Assembly (NCBI GenBank): GCA_028690445.1
Contig: JAQVBE010000006.1
Location: 1-64,000, forward strand
Direction of reading: 5' to 3'
DNA length: 64,000 nt
Source: Aliarcobacter sp.
GTDB lineage: Bacteria; Campylobacterota; Campylobacteria; Campylobacterales; Arcobacteraceae
Positions within the stretch are counted from its first letter, which is position 1. Every line of letters begins with the position of its first letter. The notes beneath the pieces are model-generated. The model was not told the origin of the DNA. It made no database searches and was given only the letters and a program-made list of their open reading frames with translations. A program made the position numbers and the translations under genes. This document shows, piece after piece, positions 26,073-35,599 of this stretch.

Positions 26073-27806
26073 CTAATACATACTATTTATAATATTTTCG
26101 TATTTTTCTTCAATTTTACTTCTACTAATTTTCATAGATGGGGTTAATTCCCCAGTTTCTATGGAAATATAATTTGTTAAGATTTTGAATTTTACTATTT
26201 TTTCCCATTTATTTAAACCAGAATTTACACTATTTATATGGTTTGAAATATTCTTTAGAATATCATCTTTATTATAATATTCTTCTATTGTTAAATTCTT
26301 ATTTAGTTTTTTAGCATTTTCGTATTTTTCTTTATCCACAAAAAGTAGGGCAGTTGTATATTTCCTATTTTGAGAAATTACAACGGCAAACTCAATATAT
26401 CGATTTTTAGAGAGTTTTTGCTCAATTTCAACTGCATTTACATATTCTCCCGTTGAAGTTTTAAATATATCTTTTAGTCTACTTTTTATAAATAAATATC
26501 CATCTTCATCCAAAAAAGCAACATCTCCCGTATGAAGCCAACCATCACTATCTATTGTGTTTTTTGTAAGTTCTTTTTGATTTAAATAACCAAGCATCAA
26601 AGAATCACCATGAACGAGAAGTTCATTATTTGCTGTAATTTTTATTTGCGCACTTGGAATCACTTTTCCACAAGAACCAACTTTGTTTGCATTTGGATAA
26701 TTCGTTGAAACAACTGGCGAAAACTCCGTCATTCCATATCCTTGATAAACTGGAACTCCAATATTTACGAAAAAATGAGCTATATCTTTTGATAAAGGTG
26801 CTCCTCCACTTACAAGTTTATCAACCCTTGAACCAAATATTTCTCTAAATTTTGAATAAACTAATTTGTCATAAATCTTAAATAAAATAGAACTTTTATC
26901 CAAATTTTCTTTTAAAGCATAAGAAAAAGCCAAAGAAGCAATGACTTTACTAAAAAATGGTTTTTCTAAAATCTGAGCTTTTATTTTATTAAATATTTTC
27001 TCAAGAAGTCTTGGAACTACTGTCATAATCGTAGGTTTTACAACTTTCATAAGATTTGCTACATTTAAAACATCATCCACAAAATAGATACTAATTCCAC
27101 GACTTAAATAATAACTCATAACAGTTCTCTCAAATATGTGTGCCAAAGGAAGAAGTGAAAGTGCAACTTCTCCCTTTTGTAAATCAATAAGTTTATTTAT
27201 ATCGTGTAGTTGTGAAACTATGTTTTTATGGCTTAACATCACACCTTTTGGAGTACCCGTATTTCCACTTGTGTAAATGATAGAAAAAATATCATTTGGA
27301 TTTGCCTCAAAAAAAGTAAACCCAGTAGAATCACAAATTTGTTTTCCAATAACCAAAATCTCATCAAAATTATAAAAATTTGGCTCTTTTATACAAAAAT
27401 TGTGAGTTATAAAAGTAAGATGAGAATTCTCTTTTTCTATGTCTTTGAGCCTTTCTTGTGAATCTATAAACATAAATTTCATAGAAGAGTCTTTTATCTC
27501 AAAATTAAGATTAGTTGTTGAAATATTCGCAAAAATAGGAACACTAATAGCTCCTACTTGTAAAATAGCAAAATCAAAAATAAGCCAAAATGGAGAAGAA
27601 TTAGCAAAAATTCCAACTGTATCACCCTTTTGAATCCCCATATCTTTTAGGGCAAGGCTTAGGCAAATAACTTTGTTTTTAAAATCATTTGTTGAGATAT
27701 TTGTGTATTTTCCATTTGATAAATAGTTTAAAAAATATTCATTATCATAGTTGTTTGATATATGTAAAAAAAGTTCACTATAGGTTTTAAAGTTGTAAGT
27801 ATTCAT
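26073..27806 (-). CDS. fadD: Long-chain acyl-CoA synthetase (AMP-forming)
   Basis: The 577-residue adenylate-forming enzyme shows the P-loop-like motif IYTSGNTGTPKGVMLSHKN, the A5 motif VYQGYGMTEFSPVVS and the A7-A8 region GWLHTGDVAFLDEDGYLFIKSRLKDIFKTSTGEY with the hinge and ATP-binding arginine. It activates free fatty acids to acyl-CoA with ATP, the entry step for the four genes downstream. Length fits the eukaryotic-like/FAA15-type long-chain synthetases (about 560-600). The ATG has AGGAG upstream and the operon promoter appears to lie at 27830-27844. Confidence 0.85.
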   Translation of the reverse strand: MNTYNFKTYSELFLHISNNYDNEYFLNYLSNGKYTNISTNDFKNKVICLSLALKDMGIQKGDTVGIFANSSPFWLIFDFAILQVGAISVPIFANISTTNLNFEIKDSSMKFMFIDSQERLKDIEKENSHLTFITHNFCIKEPNFYNFDEILVIGKQICDSTGFTFFEANPNDIFSIIYTSGNTGTPKGVMLSHKNIVSQLHDINKLIDLQKGEVALSLLPLAHIFERTVMSYYLSRGISIYFVDDVLNVANLMKVVKPTIMTVVPRLLEKIFNKIKAQILEKPFFSKVIASLAFSYALKENLDKSSILFKIYDKLVYSKFREIFGSRVDKLVSGGAPLSKDIAHFFVNIGVPVYQGYGMTEFSPVVSTNYPNANKVGSCGKVIPSAQIKITANNELLVHGDSLMLGYLNQKELTKNTIDSDGWLHTGDVAFLDEDGYLFIKSRLKDIFKTSTGEYVNAVEIEQKLSKNRYIEFAVVISQNRKYTTALLFVDKEKYENAKKLNKNLTIEEYYNKDDILKNISNHINSVNSGLNKWEKIVKFKILTNYISIETGELTPSMKISRSKIEEKYENIINSMY

Positions 27807-27829
27807 TTTAGTTCTCCTATGATAATTTA

Positions 27830-27844
27830 ATTATAATAATTATA
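27830..27844 (-). promoter_or_regulatory. Putative -10 region of the beta-oxidation operon
   Basis: Two overlapping TATAAT boxes occur on the minus strand (complements of 27830-27835 and 27839-27844), 24-38 bases before the fadD ATG. Confidence 0.45.
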
Positions 27845-27888
27845 ACTATAAATAATTTTTTATCAAGAGAAAGTCTAAAAATAGGTAT

Positions 27889-27905
27889 TGTTTATATTAT
27901 AAACA
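27889..27905. promoter_or_regulatory. Perfect palindrome upstream of fadD (possible operator)
   Basis: TGTTTATA T TATAAACA is an exact 8-1-8 inverted repeat, 45-70 bases upstream of the fadD -10 boxes. It could bind a dimeric regulator of fatty-acid degradation. An AT-rich terminator hairpin for the gene at 27945 is the alternative. Confidence 0.35.
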
Positions 27906-27944
27906 GTAGAAATTACACATATTATATATTTGGATAAAAAAATT

Positions 27945-28202
27945 TTACTCTTTATCCAATCTCATCTCTTCTAAAACTTCTAGAATATCCAAAGCATCTT
28001 CTTCACTTAGATTATTATTTGCAATATCAAGTTCAACTTCATCAAAATATGCTTTCATCTCTTCAAGATATTTTAGTTCGTCTTTATCATCTTTTGAACC
28101 ATTTCCACTATCGATTATATCCATAATTTCTTCCAAATTTTCATCAAGTTCTGGTATTAACTCTTCTTTTAGAATTTTTGCAAGTTTTTTTATATTTGAC
28201 AT
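27945..28202 (-). CDS. Small acidic helical protein (paralogue of 2990-3280)
   Basis: The 85-residue acidic protein begins MSNIKKLAKILKEELIPELD. It shares with the 96-residue protein at 2990-3280 a basic-acidic first helix, the IPE motif about 16 residues in, a D-rich turn and a second acidic helix. No family or catalytic residue is visible. It has an AGGAAAAAA ribosome site and lies upstream of the fad operon on the same strand, separated by a 138-bp gap that contains a palindrome and promoter. It is therefore probably a separate unit. Confidence 0.65.
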   Translation of the reverse strand: MSNIKKLAKILKEELIPELDENLEEIMDIIDSGNGSKDDKDELKYLEEMKAYFDEVELDIANNNLSEEDALDILEVLEEMRLDKE

Positions 28203-28319
28203 TTTTTTTCCTAAGTTTTTTATTTGTTTAGTTTTTTTCTGAATTGTAGCAAAAATATTGTAGCAATAAAAATTTTCTTATTATTTAAGGTCTTGTATTT
28301 GATATTGGATTTATTTAGT

Positions 28320-28325
28320 TACAAT
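28320..28325 (+). promoter_or_regulatory. Putative -10 box (TACAAT) of the 28359 gene
   Basis: AGTTACAAT is placed 33 bases before the ATG at 28359, matching the TTACAAT boxes at 3359, 7717 and 61528. Confidence 0.4.
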
Positions 28326-28358
28326 TATTTGTTAGGTCTCTATTTTGAAAGGAGCGTT

Positions 28359-28661
28359 ATGAAATCTCTTTTTTGTATTTTTATGATGATTACTTGTTCA
28401 TTTGCTGAACGAAGAGTTTTGAAGATTTCTAATTTTATTGATTACATTGATGTGGAAGTTTTAAAAGATTTTGTATATCAAAATGATGCAAAAATAAAAG
28501 ATAAAAATGATTTATTAAACACTATTGCTTATCCAAATCAAAAAAATCTTTTAAATTCAGAAATACTACTTGATAATAAAAATATTTATATGAATATTAT
28601 GGAGAATTTCAAAAATTTTAAAAAAGAGTATATTAAAAATAAGGATTTAAATGAAAAATAA
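28359..28661 (+). CDS. Small secreted protein, probably an internally deleted solute-binding protein
   Basis: The 100-residue frame has a signal peptide (MKSLFCIFMMITCSFA). The next 25 residues (RVLKISNFIDYIDVEVLKDF) resemble the N-terminus of PotD-like polyamine-binding proteins. The last 55 (LLNTIAYPNQKNLLNSEILL, then MNIMENFKNFKKEY) resemble the C-terminus of the same family, where a YPxxxxxxL region and a final helix are found. About 200 residues of the two-lobed middle would be missing, so ligand binding is unlikely. The ATG at 28359 has AAAGGAG upstream; a longer upstream reading lacks a ribosome site. It overlaps the start of the next gene by 11 bases. It could be a non-functional remnant. 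Confidence 0.5.
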   Translation: MKSLFCIFMMITCSFAERRVLKISNFIDYIDVEVLKDFVYQNDAKIKDKNDLLNTIAYPNQKNLLNSEILLDNKNIYMNIMENFKNFKKEYIKNKDLNEK

Positions 28662-30407
28662 TAGATATACCTTTATGGTAAGTATTTTTGTATTATTTGG
28701 TTCTTTAACTCTTCTTTTATCTCTATTTTTAATATCAAATTTTTATTTAAGAGGGTTAGAACAATCATATAAAATGTTAGAAGAAAAAAATTTTGAAGTA
28801 ACAAATAACATATCAAATACTATTTTAGAATCATTAAGAAGTATTGTTGGTCAATTAAATGTTTTATCAAAAATCACTACTGATAAAAACATTATTTTAA
28901 ATGAACCTATCATAGAAAAAGTAATGTGGGAACAGTTAAAATCAAATGAAAATATGGCAAGTATTTTTTTAGCAGATGAATATGGTAATTTTTTACAAAC
29001 AAGAAAAGAGCCAGTTTATGCCTATCGAAGTATACATAATGTAGATAATAAAAATGAAGAAGTTTGGTACTACAAAAATCTAGAATATTTAACAACATCA
29101 ATTTATATAAGTAAATCAACTTATGACCCAAGAAAAAGAGATTGGTATAAATTGGTTGAAAATTCTAAAATTTATTGGTCTGAACCATATATCTTTGATT
29201 CAACAAAAGAACCTGGAATTACTATTTCTCTTGGTAATTTTGATGAATATGGTTCTAAAATAAAAGTTGCTGCAGCTGATTTTACATTAAACAAAATATC
29301 TAAATTATTAGAGTCAAAAGCTACTATGTTAAATGGTAAATTAATTTTATTTAATCAATCAAGAGATGTAATTGCAACTTCATTTAACATTGATTTAAAA
29401 ACAAAAAATAATAAACTTTTAAAACTTGAAGACCTAAACTCTTCTTTGTATTCTGATACTTTAAAAAAGATAGAAGAAAATCTATTTACGGGTGAATTAA
29501 AAGATAATGATGAAAAAGAGTACATATATTTTGTTTCAAAATTCCAAAAAGATAGTGGACAAAACTGGTATATTGCTTCTTATGTGGAAAAAGATATTGT
29601 AACAGCAGATATAAAAAATACGCTTATTAATAGTGTTTTAATTTCCTTTCTTATTATTTTAATTATATATTTTCCAATTCAATATATATTACAAAGATTT
29701 ATTACTAAACCTATATCGATAAATTGAAAGAAATTGCAAAAATTACATGGTTAAGAAATTTTGATAATAGATTGGGATTAGCCCATGAAGAGTTAAAAAG
29801 AGTTGAAAATAAAGAAGTTTTTACTCCTATTATTGAAAATTTACTTCAAGATAAAACTGAACAAATTATCTACAGAATAAGACAAATTGATTTGGAAGAG
29901 TATAAAAAATTTGGTTTTAAAATGGATATACCAAAATATGAAAGAAATTTGGGAGAGTTATATAATCTTAGTGTACAAAAAGGGACATTAACGCAAGAAG
30001 AAAGGTTTAAAATCAACGAACATATTATTATGACAATAAAAATGCTCGAAGATATTCCTTTTACAGAAGATTTAAAAAACGTACCTGAATATGCAGGTTC
30101 TCACCATGAAACAATGATAGGAACAGGTTATCCTAGAAAATTGGTTAAATCCGAAATCTCAATTCCAGCTAGAATTATGGCAATTGCAGATATTTTTGAA
30201 GCATTAACAGCTGCAGATAGACCATATAAAAAAGCAAAAACTTTGAGTGAATCTATAAAAATTATGTCATTTATGAGAGATGATAATCATATAGATAAAG
30301 AGCTTTTTGAGATATTTTTAACAAGTGGAATTTATAAAGAATATGCACAAGAATTTTTGATGGAAGAGCAAATTGATGAGGTGGATATTCATAATTTTAT
30401 TACATAA
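28651..30407 (+). pseudogene. Cache-domain sensor HD-GYP-type protein, disrupted by internal deletion
   Basis: The first frame (28651-29727) encodes two membrane helices flanking a periplasmic dCache-type sensor (residues about 35-320) and stops just after ITKPIS, where a HAMP domain would start. The second frame (from 29724, no ATG) continues with the C-terminal half of an HD-GYP-like domain: KINEHIIMTIKMLEDIP, SHHETMIGTGYP, ARIMAIADIFEALTAADRPY. The HAMP and the first HD segment with the HDxGK metal site are missing, and the frame changes at the junction. So an internal deletion of roughly 150-250 codons has destroyed a cyclic-di-GMP phosphodiesterase-like receptor. Both flanks are otherwise well preserved, so the loss looks recent. 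Confidence 0.72.
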
Positions 30408-30830
30408 TATCCTGAAAAATCCACACATATTTCACCATCTTCTATTATTTTTGATTTTATTTTTATAGAAGCACTTTTTTTTGTTAGTAATTTTTCTTTT
30501 AATATTTGAATTTCTTCTAATGATGGTTTTTTTTGTATGACAAATTATATCTTTAGTTACTGGTTTTCTAAAGCTTGTTTCATTTTTTATGATTACAATA
30601 TTATTTGAATTAAATCCTAACTCTTTTGAAATCAACCAAGATAAACTCCATCCTGAAATAATAGTTATAGTAGATAAACTTCCCCCAAAAGCTGTGCCTT
30701 TATCATTTATGTTAATTCCTAAAGAAGCTGTTGTAATTAATTCTTGATTATTATAGTTTTGGATTTTTATTTCCATTATTTTTGTTAGAGGAATCTCATT
30801 ATATAGTTTCTTTTGAAGTTCTTTTATCAT
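30389..30830 (-). pseudogene. YiiD_C-type thioesterase, frameshifted in an A8 run
   Basis: The open frame 30432-30830 encodes 132 residues. The first 95 or so read as a hotdog-fold putative thioesterase (GTAFGGSLSTITIISGWSLS is the family's hallmark helix). After a run of eight A (30534-30541 as T on the plus strand) the frame becomes basic nonsense. Removing one A restores PSLEEIQILKEKLLTKKSAS and continues through GEICVDFSGYYVIKL to TGA at 30389-30391, giving a typical length of about 146 residues. So the gene is disrupted by one base in a homopolymer: a mutation, a phase-variable switch or a sequencing error. Its restored end overlaps the HD-GYP remnant by 19 bases, convergently. Confidence 0.7.
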
Positions 30831-30906
30831 TGCTTACTCTTAAATTTTAATTTAGTTACTTAAGTTGAATATTACTAAAAACTAATTGAACAAATAATAA
30901 ATACTT

Positions 30907-30923
30907 TGTACAGAAATTGTACA
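30907..30923. promoter_or_regulatory. Pair of TGTACA boxes, 11 bp apart (distal)
   Basis: TGTACA at 30907-30912 and at 30918-30923 place two palindromic hexamers one helical turn apart, about 110 bp upstream of the second pair before acnB. Confidence 0.4.
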
Positions 30924-31018
30924 TTTATATTTCAAATTCTACAAAAAAATGAAAATAAAGAATAAATAAAATCCTGATAGTAAGCTTAATTGTAACTTTT
31001 TTAGACATAAAAATAAAC

Positions 31019-31048
31019 TTGTACAATTTTTTGCAAAACTTGTACAAG
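31019..31048. promoter_or_regulatory. Pair of TTGTACAA boxes, 21 bp apart, at the acnB promoter
   Basis: TTGTACAA at 31019-31026 and CTTGTACAAG at 31039-31048 are perfect palindromes two helical turns apart. The downstream one covers the -35 region relative to the TATAAT at 31068. This looks like an operator for a regulator of aconitase. Confidence 0.5.
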
Positions 31049-31067
31049 TTTATTTTTTTCTTTATGA

Positions 31068-31073
31068 TATAAT
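31068..31073 (+). promoter_or_regulatory. -10 box of acnB
   Basis: TATGATATAAT provides an extended -10 (TGATATAAT), 37 bases before the acnB ATG. AGAGGAG is the ribosome site. Confidence 0.6.
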
Positions 31074-31110
31074 TTAGGTAACTTTCTAAAATAAAAGAGG
31101 AGATAATTAT

Positions 31111-33684
31111 ATGAGTTTATTAGCTAATTATAAAGCACATACGCAAGAAAGACTTAATGAGGGTGGTTTACCTGCATTACCTTTAACTGCTGAGCAAACT
31201 GTTGAATTAGTAGAATTACTAAAAGCTAACCCAGTTGTTGAAGCTGATTACTGTTTAGATTTATTTACAAACAAAATCAATCCAGGTGTTGATGATGCTG
31301 CTTATGTTAAAGCTGCATTTTTAAACGACATTGTTCAAGGAAAAGTTTCTTGTTCTGTAATTTCAAAAGTAAAAGCTATTGAAATTTTAGGAACAATGAT
31401 GGGTGGATTTAATGTTACTCCACTTGTTGAAGCATTAAAAATTGCTGATGTAGCTGATGCTGCTGCAAAAGAATTAAAAAATACTATCTTAGTTTATAAC
31501 TCATTTAATGAAGTTAAAGAATTAATGGATGCGGGAAATACAAAAGCTAAAGAAGTAATTGAATCATGGGCAAATGCTGAATGGTTTACTAATAAACCAG
31601 CTTTAGAAGAAGAAATGATTTTAACTGTTTATAAAATTCCTGGTGAAACAAATACAGATGATTTATCTCCTGCAACTGTTGCATTTACAAGATCTGATAT
31701 TCCATTACACGCAACTGCAATGTTACAATCAAGAATGGAAAAACCATTAGAAAAAATGGCTGAATTAAAACAAAAAGGTCACCCTTTAGCATATGTTGGT
31801 GATGTTGTTGGAACTGGATCTTCAAGAAAATCTGGAATTAACTCTGTTCAATGGCATATGGGAAGAGATATTCCAGGTGTTCCTAATAAAAGAACAGGAG
31901 GGGTTGTTTTAGGTTCTATTATTGCTCCAATTTTCTTTAACACTGCTGAAGATTCAGGATGTTTACCAATCGAAGCTAGTGTTGATGCATTAGAAACTGG
32001 TGATGTAATTACAATTAAACCATACGCTGGTGTAATTGAAAAAGACGGAAAAGTTGTATCTGAATTCAAATTAGCTCCAAATACATTAACAGATGAAATG
32101 AGAGCAGGTGGAAGAATTCCTTTAATTATTGGAAAAGGTTTAACTGCAAAAGCTAGAGCTGCTTTAGGATTAGGTGCTTCAACTGCATTTATTGCTGCTG
32201 CACAACCAGCTGATAATGGAAAAGGGTTTACTCAAGCTCAAAAAATGGTAGGAAAAGCTTGTGGTGTTGAAGGTGTAAAACCAGGTATGTATGTTGAGCC
32301 AATTGCTACAACTGTTGGAAGCCAAGATACAACAGGACCAATGACTAGAGATGAGATTAAAGAACTTGCTGCATTATCTTTTGGTGCTGATATGGTTATG
32401 CAATCATTCTGTCACACAGCTGCTTATCCAAAACCAGCTGATATTAAATTAAGACATACTTTACCTGAGTTTATCTCTTCAAGAGGTGGAGTTACATTAA
32501 GACCAGGTGATGGTGTTATTCACTCATGGTTAAATAGATTATGTTTACCAGATACTGTTGGTACTGGTGGAGATTCTCATACAAGATTCCCAATTGGTAT
32601 TTCATTCCCAGCTGGATCAGGATTAATCGCATTCGCAGGTGTTACAGGTATGATGCCTTTAACTATGCCAGAATCTGTATTAGTAAGATTCAAAGGTGAA
32701 ATGCAACCAGGTATAACTTTAAGAGATTTAGTTAATGCTATTCCTTACCAAGCTATTCAAGATGGTTTATTAACTGTTGAGAAAAAAGGTAAGAAAAATG
32801 TATTTGCTGGAACAATTATTGAAATTCAAGGTTTACCAGATTTAAAAGTTGAGCAAGCATTTGAATTATCAGATTCAGCAGCGGAGCGATCGGCAGCTGC
32901 TTGTTCTGTTCAATTGTCTAAAGAACCAATTATTGAATATCTATCTTCAAACATCGCTTTAATTGAAAAAATGATTGAAGAAGGTTATGCGGATGCTAAA
33001 ACTCTTCAAAGAAGAGCGGATAAAATGAGAGAATGGATTGCAAACCCAGAATTATTAACTCCAGACGCTGATGCTGAATATAAAGCAATCATCGAAATCG
33101 ACTTAAATACAATTACTGAGCCAATCTTAGCTTGTCCAAACGATCCAGATGATGTTGATACATTAACAAACATCAATAATGACCCAAAAAGACTTAAAAA
33201 AATTGACGAAGTATTCGTTGGTTCTTGTATGACTAATATTGGATTATTCAGAGCTTTAGGAGAAGTACTTAAAGGTGAGGGTGAAGTTCCTGCAAAACTA
33301 TGGGTTGCACCACCAACAAAAATGGATAAAGAGCAATTAACTGAAGAAGGATATTACGCAATTTTTGCAGCTGCTGGTGCAAGACTTGAAATTCCTGGAT
33401 GTTCTTTATGTATGGGTAACCAAGCACAAGTTTCTGAAGGTTCTGCTGTATTCTCTACATCTACAAGAAACTTCGATAACAGACTTGGTAAAAACTCTCA
33501 AGTTTATTTAGGTTCTGCTGAAGTTGCTGCTGTTGCTGCACTTTTAGGAAGATTACCATCTGTTAAAGAATATATGGAAATTGTACCTAAGAAAATTACA
33601 GAGAAAAACAAAGAGGGTGTTTATAAATACTTAAACTTCCACCAAGTTACATCTGCTCAATTAACTAACTTAGTTCACTCTTAA
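31111..33684 (+). CDS. acnB: Aconitate hydratase B
   Basis: The 857-residue enzyme matches bacterial AcnB (E. coli 865) across its length: an N-terminal HEAT-like domain, the swivelling domain [18 protein letters not shown], and [4Fe-4S] ligands in SCMTNIG near the C-terminus and in GCSLCMGN. It interconverts citrate and isocitrate in the TCA cycle and, when the cluster is lost, can bind mRNA. Codon use is noticeably richer in GC-ending codons than in its neighbours, as expected for a highly expressed gene. It is monocistronic with its own promoter, TGTACA boxes and terminator. Confidence 0.95.
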   Translation: MSLLANYKAHTQERLNEGGLPALPLTAEQTVELVELLKANPVVEADYCLDLFTNKINPGVDDAAYVKAAFLNDIVQGKVSCSVISKVKAIEILGTMMGGFNVTPLVEALKIADVADAAAKELKNTILVYNSFNEVKELMDAGNTKAKEVIESWANAEWFTNKPALEEEMILTVYKIPGETNTDDLSPATVAFTRSDIPLHATAMLQSRMEKPLEKMAELKQKGHPLAYVGDVVGTGSSRKSGINSVQWHMGRDIPGVPNKRTGGVVLGSIIAPIFFNTAEDSGCLPIEASVDALETGDVITIKPYAGVIEKDGKVVSEFKLAPNTLTDEMRAGGRIPLIIGKGLTAKARAALGLGASTAFIAAAQPADNGKGFTQAQKMVGKACGVEGVKPGMYVEPIATTVGSQDTTGPMTRDEIKELAALSFGADMVMQSFCHTAAYPKPADIKLRHTLPEFISSRGGVTLRPGDGVIHSWLNRLCLPDTVGTGGDSHTRFPIGISFPAGSGLIAFAGVTGMMPLTMPESVLVRFKGEMQPGITLRDLVNAIPYQAIQDGLLTVEKKGKKNVFAGTIIEIQGLPDLKVEQAFELSDSAAERSAAACSVQLSKEPIIEYLSSNIALIEKMIEEGYADAKTLQRRADKMREWIANPELLTPDADAEYKAIIEIDLNTITEPILACPNDPDDVDTLTNINNDPKRLKKIDEVFVGSCMTNIGLFRALGEVLKGEGEVPAKLWVAPPTKMDKEQLTEEGYYAIFAAAGARLEIPGCSLCMGNQAQVSEGSAVFSTSTRNFDNRLGKNSQVYLGSAEVAAVAALLGRLPSVKEYMEIVPKKITEKNKEGVYKYLNFHQVTSAQLTNLVHS

Positions 33685-33704
33685 TAGTTATTTGTAGAAT
33701 TTAA

Positions 33705-33734
33705 AAACCGAGATCTTAGTATCTCGGTTTTTTT
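33705..33734 (+). terminator. Intrinsic terminator of acnB
   Basis: The 10-bp stem AAACCGAGAT/ATCTCGGTTT with loop CTTAGT is followed by TTTT. Confidence 0.85.
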
Positions 33735-33782
33735 ATATCTTAGTATTGATAATAAAATAAATTATAGATAAAAGAAGAAATT

Positions 33783-34487
33783 ATGTTCAAAAAAAATATA
33801 TGTTTAATTGCGATTCTTGCATTGTTTACAGGTTGTGTTCAAAAAAATGTTCAAATTGAAACATATGATTTATCAAATCATTGGTTTAATGTTGAAAAAT
33901 TAGATAATAATAAAATTATTTTTAATAAAAATTTTACAGAACAATTTAATGATGGGGAAAAGACAAGTAGTTATATTGATTTTAAAATTTACAAAAAAGA
34001 TAAAACTAATTTAAATCAAATAGAACAATATAGTTTTTTTGAGGATATAAATAAAGAAAACTATAAATCAATGGTTTCTAAAGATAACATGGATTTTAAA
34101 TATAATATTTTAATAAATGAAATAAAAGAAAGTTCAGTAATAGATGAAAAACAAATATCAACTTATAAAAGAAATATAAAAATCAATGATAATGTTATTG
34201 AAGAAAGTGATATAGATGGAAGTTCAATAGTTTGTTCGTTTTCAAATTATTATGAAAATATAAATACAAAAGATAAAATAAATGAATTTTTTAAAGCAAA
34301 ATATTCAACAAAAGATAAAAATTACAAGAATGTTATAGAATTATCATGTAAAGATAGTTTTGTGGGTGAATATAATATTTATATGGCAAAAAATATTGGA
34401 ATTGTACTTTTTATGAACAAAGATATTGATGATGGTAGCTTAGAAGAAACATATTCAATCCTTGATACTCAAACGATTATGGAATAA
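33783..34487 (+). CDS. Lipoprotein of unknown function
   Basis: The 234-residue protein has a clear lipoprotein signal (ALFTGC, Cys18). The mature part is hydrophilic, rich in Lys, Asp and Asn, and probably mostly beta. Two further cysteines occur (in IVCSFSN and ELSCKDSF), about 40 residues apart, and could form a disulfide. No family was recognised. The ATG is preceded by AAAGAAGAAA. It follows the acnB terminator and appears to be its own unit. Confidence 0.6.
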   Translation: MFKKNICLIAILALFTGCVQKNVQIETYDLSNHWFNVEKLDNNKIIFNKNFTEQFNDGEKTSSYIDFKIYKKDKTNLNQIEQYSFFEDINKENYKSMVSKDNMDFKYNILINEIKESSVIDEKQISTYKRNIKINDNVIEESDIDGSSIVCSFSNYYENINTKDKINEFFKAKYSTKDKNYKNVIELSCKDSFVGEYNIYMAKNIGIVLFMNKDIDDGSLEETYSILDTQTIME

Positions 34488-34556
34488 ATTTATATTTTTA
34501 TGAACTAAATCTTTAATCTAGTATTAGCATAATTCACAAAATAAAAGGAAAATTTT

Positions 34557-34943
34557 TTGACAAAACCACTTAATCTTTTTACTGTAACTTTTATAGTAAT
34601 AATTGTAGTTTATCTTTTTGTATTTGGAGAAAGTAAGACTATTGAATTAATAAAAACACAGTATCTTTATATTTTAGGATTAATTCCTCTTGGGCTTATT
34701 TTTATATATTGTAGATTTAAATTAAAAGATTATGAGATAATTGATTTTAATAAAAATGCCAAATTTTCTTTTAGTACCTCTGTTATATTTTTTGTTATTT
34801 TTCAAATTGTAGATTATATTCAAGAAGATGGATTTATTGGTATGATTTCTCAATGGTTTTTTTATTGGGTTATGGGAATAATAGCTTTATTTTTAATGAA
34901 AATTATTAACTATTATAAAAATTATAAAGTTTATTGTTTATAA
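34557..34943 (+). CDS. Small integral membrane protein
   Basis: The 128-residue hydrophobic protein has four predicted helices (about 7-25, 35-52, 75-92 and 98-118) joined by short charged loops. No family is recognised. The best start is TTG at 34557, with AAAGGAAA nine bases upstream; there is no in-frame ATG before the first helix. It stands alone between the lipoprotein gene and the TetR regulator. Confidence 0.5.
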   Translation: MTKPLNLFTVTFIVIIVVYLFVFGESKTIELIKTQYLYILGLIPLGLIFIYCRFKLKDYEIIDFNKNAKFSFSTSVIFFVIFQIVDYIQEDGFIGMISQWFFYWVMGIIALFLMKIINYYKNYKVYCL

Positions 34944-35005
34944 AATTCATACCTTATTAATCTTAAATGTATTATTATTGAAAAAATATCTTTAAAGGAT
35001 AAAAT

Positions 35006-35599
35006 ATTTCTACTAACAAAGAAAATAAAAAAAATAATATCATTCAAAATGCTTTAAAACTTTTTTCACAAAAAGGTTTTTATAATACTACAATTCCAGA
35101 TATCGCAAAAACTATGAGTATGAGTGTTGGAAATATGTATAACTACTTCTCTTCAAAAGAAGAACTTGCAAAATTTGCCATAAAATATTCTACAAATATT
35201 CTAGCTGCTGAATTAAAAGAAATTAATAATATGGATATAACTTCAAAAGAAAAAATATATTTATTTGTAGATAAATATTTAGAAAATGTTCAAAAATCGC
35301 CTGAGGTTATTGAATATTTTTTAAGGGTTTATTTATCAAATAGGGAAGTATTTAAACAAGGTTGTGAAGGTTTTTTATGCGTAGGAGAATTTGTAACAGA
35401 AGTTATGATTTTGCTAGAAGATGGTGCAAGTAAAAAAGAGTTTAGAGAACAAGATTTTTTTCCTGCATTTGCAATGATAATGGGATGTTTGGGTGGATTT
35501 GCTTTTTTAAGTGGAGAAAAAGTTTTAGATAAAGATTTACTTCATTATTCAGATTCAGTTGCTGAAAATATATATCGCGCTTTGAAGTATGATAACTAA
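35006..35599 (+). CDS. TetR-family regulator, probable AUU start
   Basis: The frame encodes an N-terminal TetR helix-turn-helix (ALKLFSQKGFYNTTIPDIAK then MSMSVGNMYNYFSSKEELAKF) and an all-helical ligand/dimer domain, about 198 residues in total, the usual TetR size. The first ATG in frame (35114) would cut off half the HTH. The frame is open upstream only to a TAA ending at 35002, and the only plausible initiator in between is ATT at 35006, correctly spaced after AAAGGA (34994-34999). So either a rare AUU start is used or the start codon has mutated. It overlaps the hydrogenase small-subunit gene downstream by 11 bases, so it very probably regulates hydrogenase genes; a palindrome at 38063 is a candidate site. 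Confidence 0.68.
   Translation: MSTNKENKKNNIIQNALKLFSQKGFYNTTIPDIAKTMSMSVGNMYNYFSSKEELAKFAIKYSTNILAAELKEINNMDITSKEKIYLFVDKYLENVQKSPEVIEYFLRVYLSNREVFKQGCEGFLCVGEFVTEVMILLEDGASKKEFREQDFFPAFAMIMGCLGGFAFLSGEKVLDKDLLHYSDSVAENIYRALKYDN

Noticed and set aside
35114-35599. Starting the TetR gene at the first ATG
   Set aside because: This would remove most of the DNA-binding helices although the frame upstream encodes them intact.
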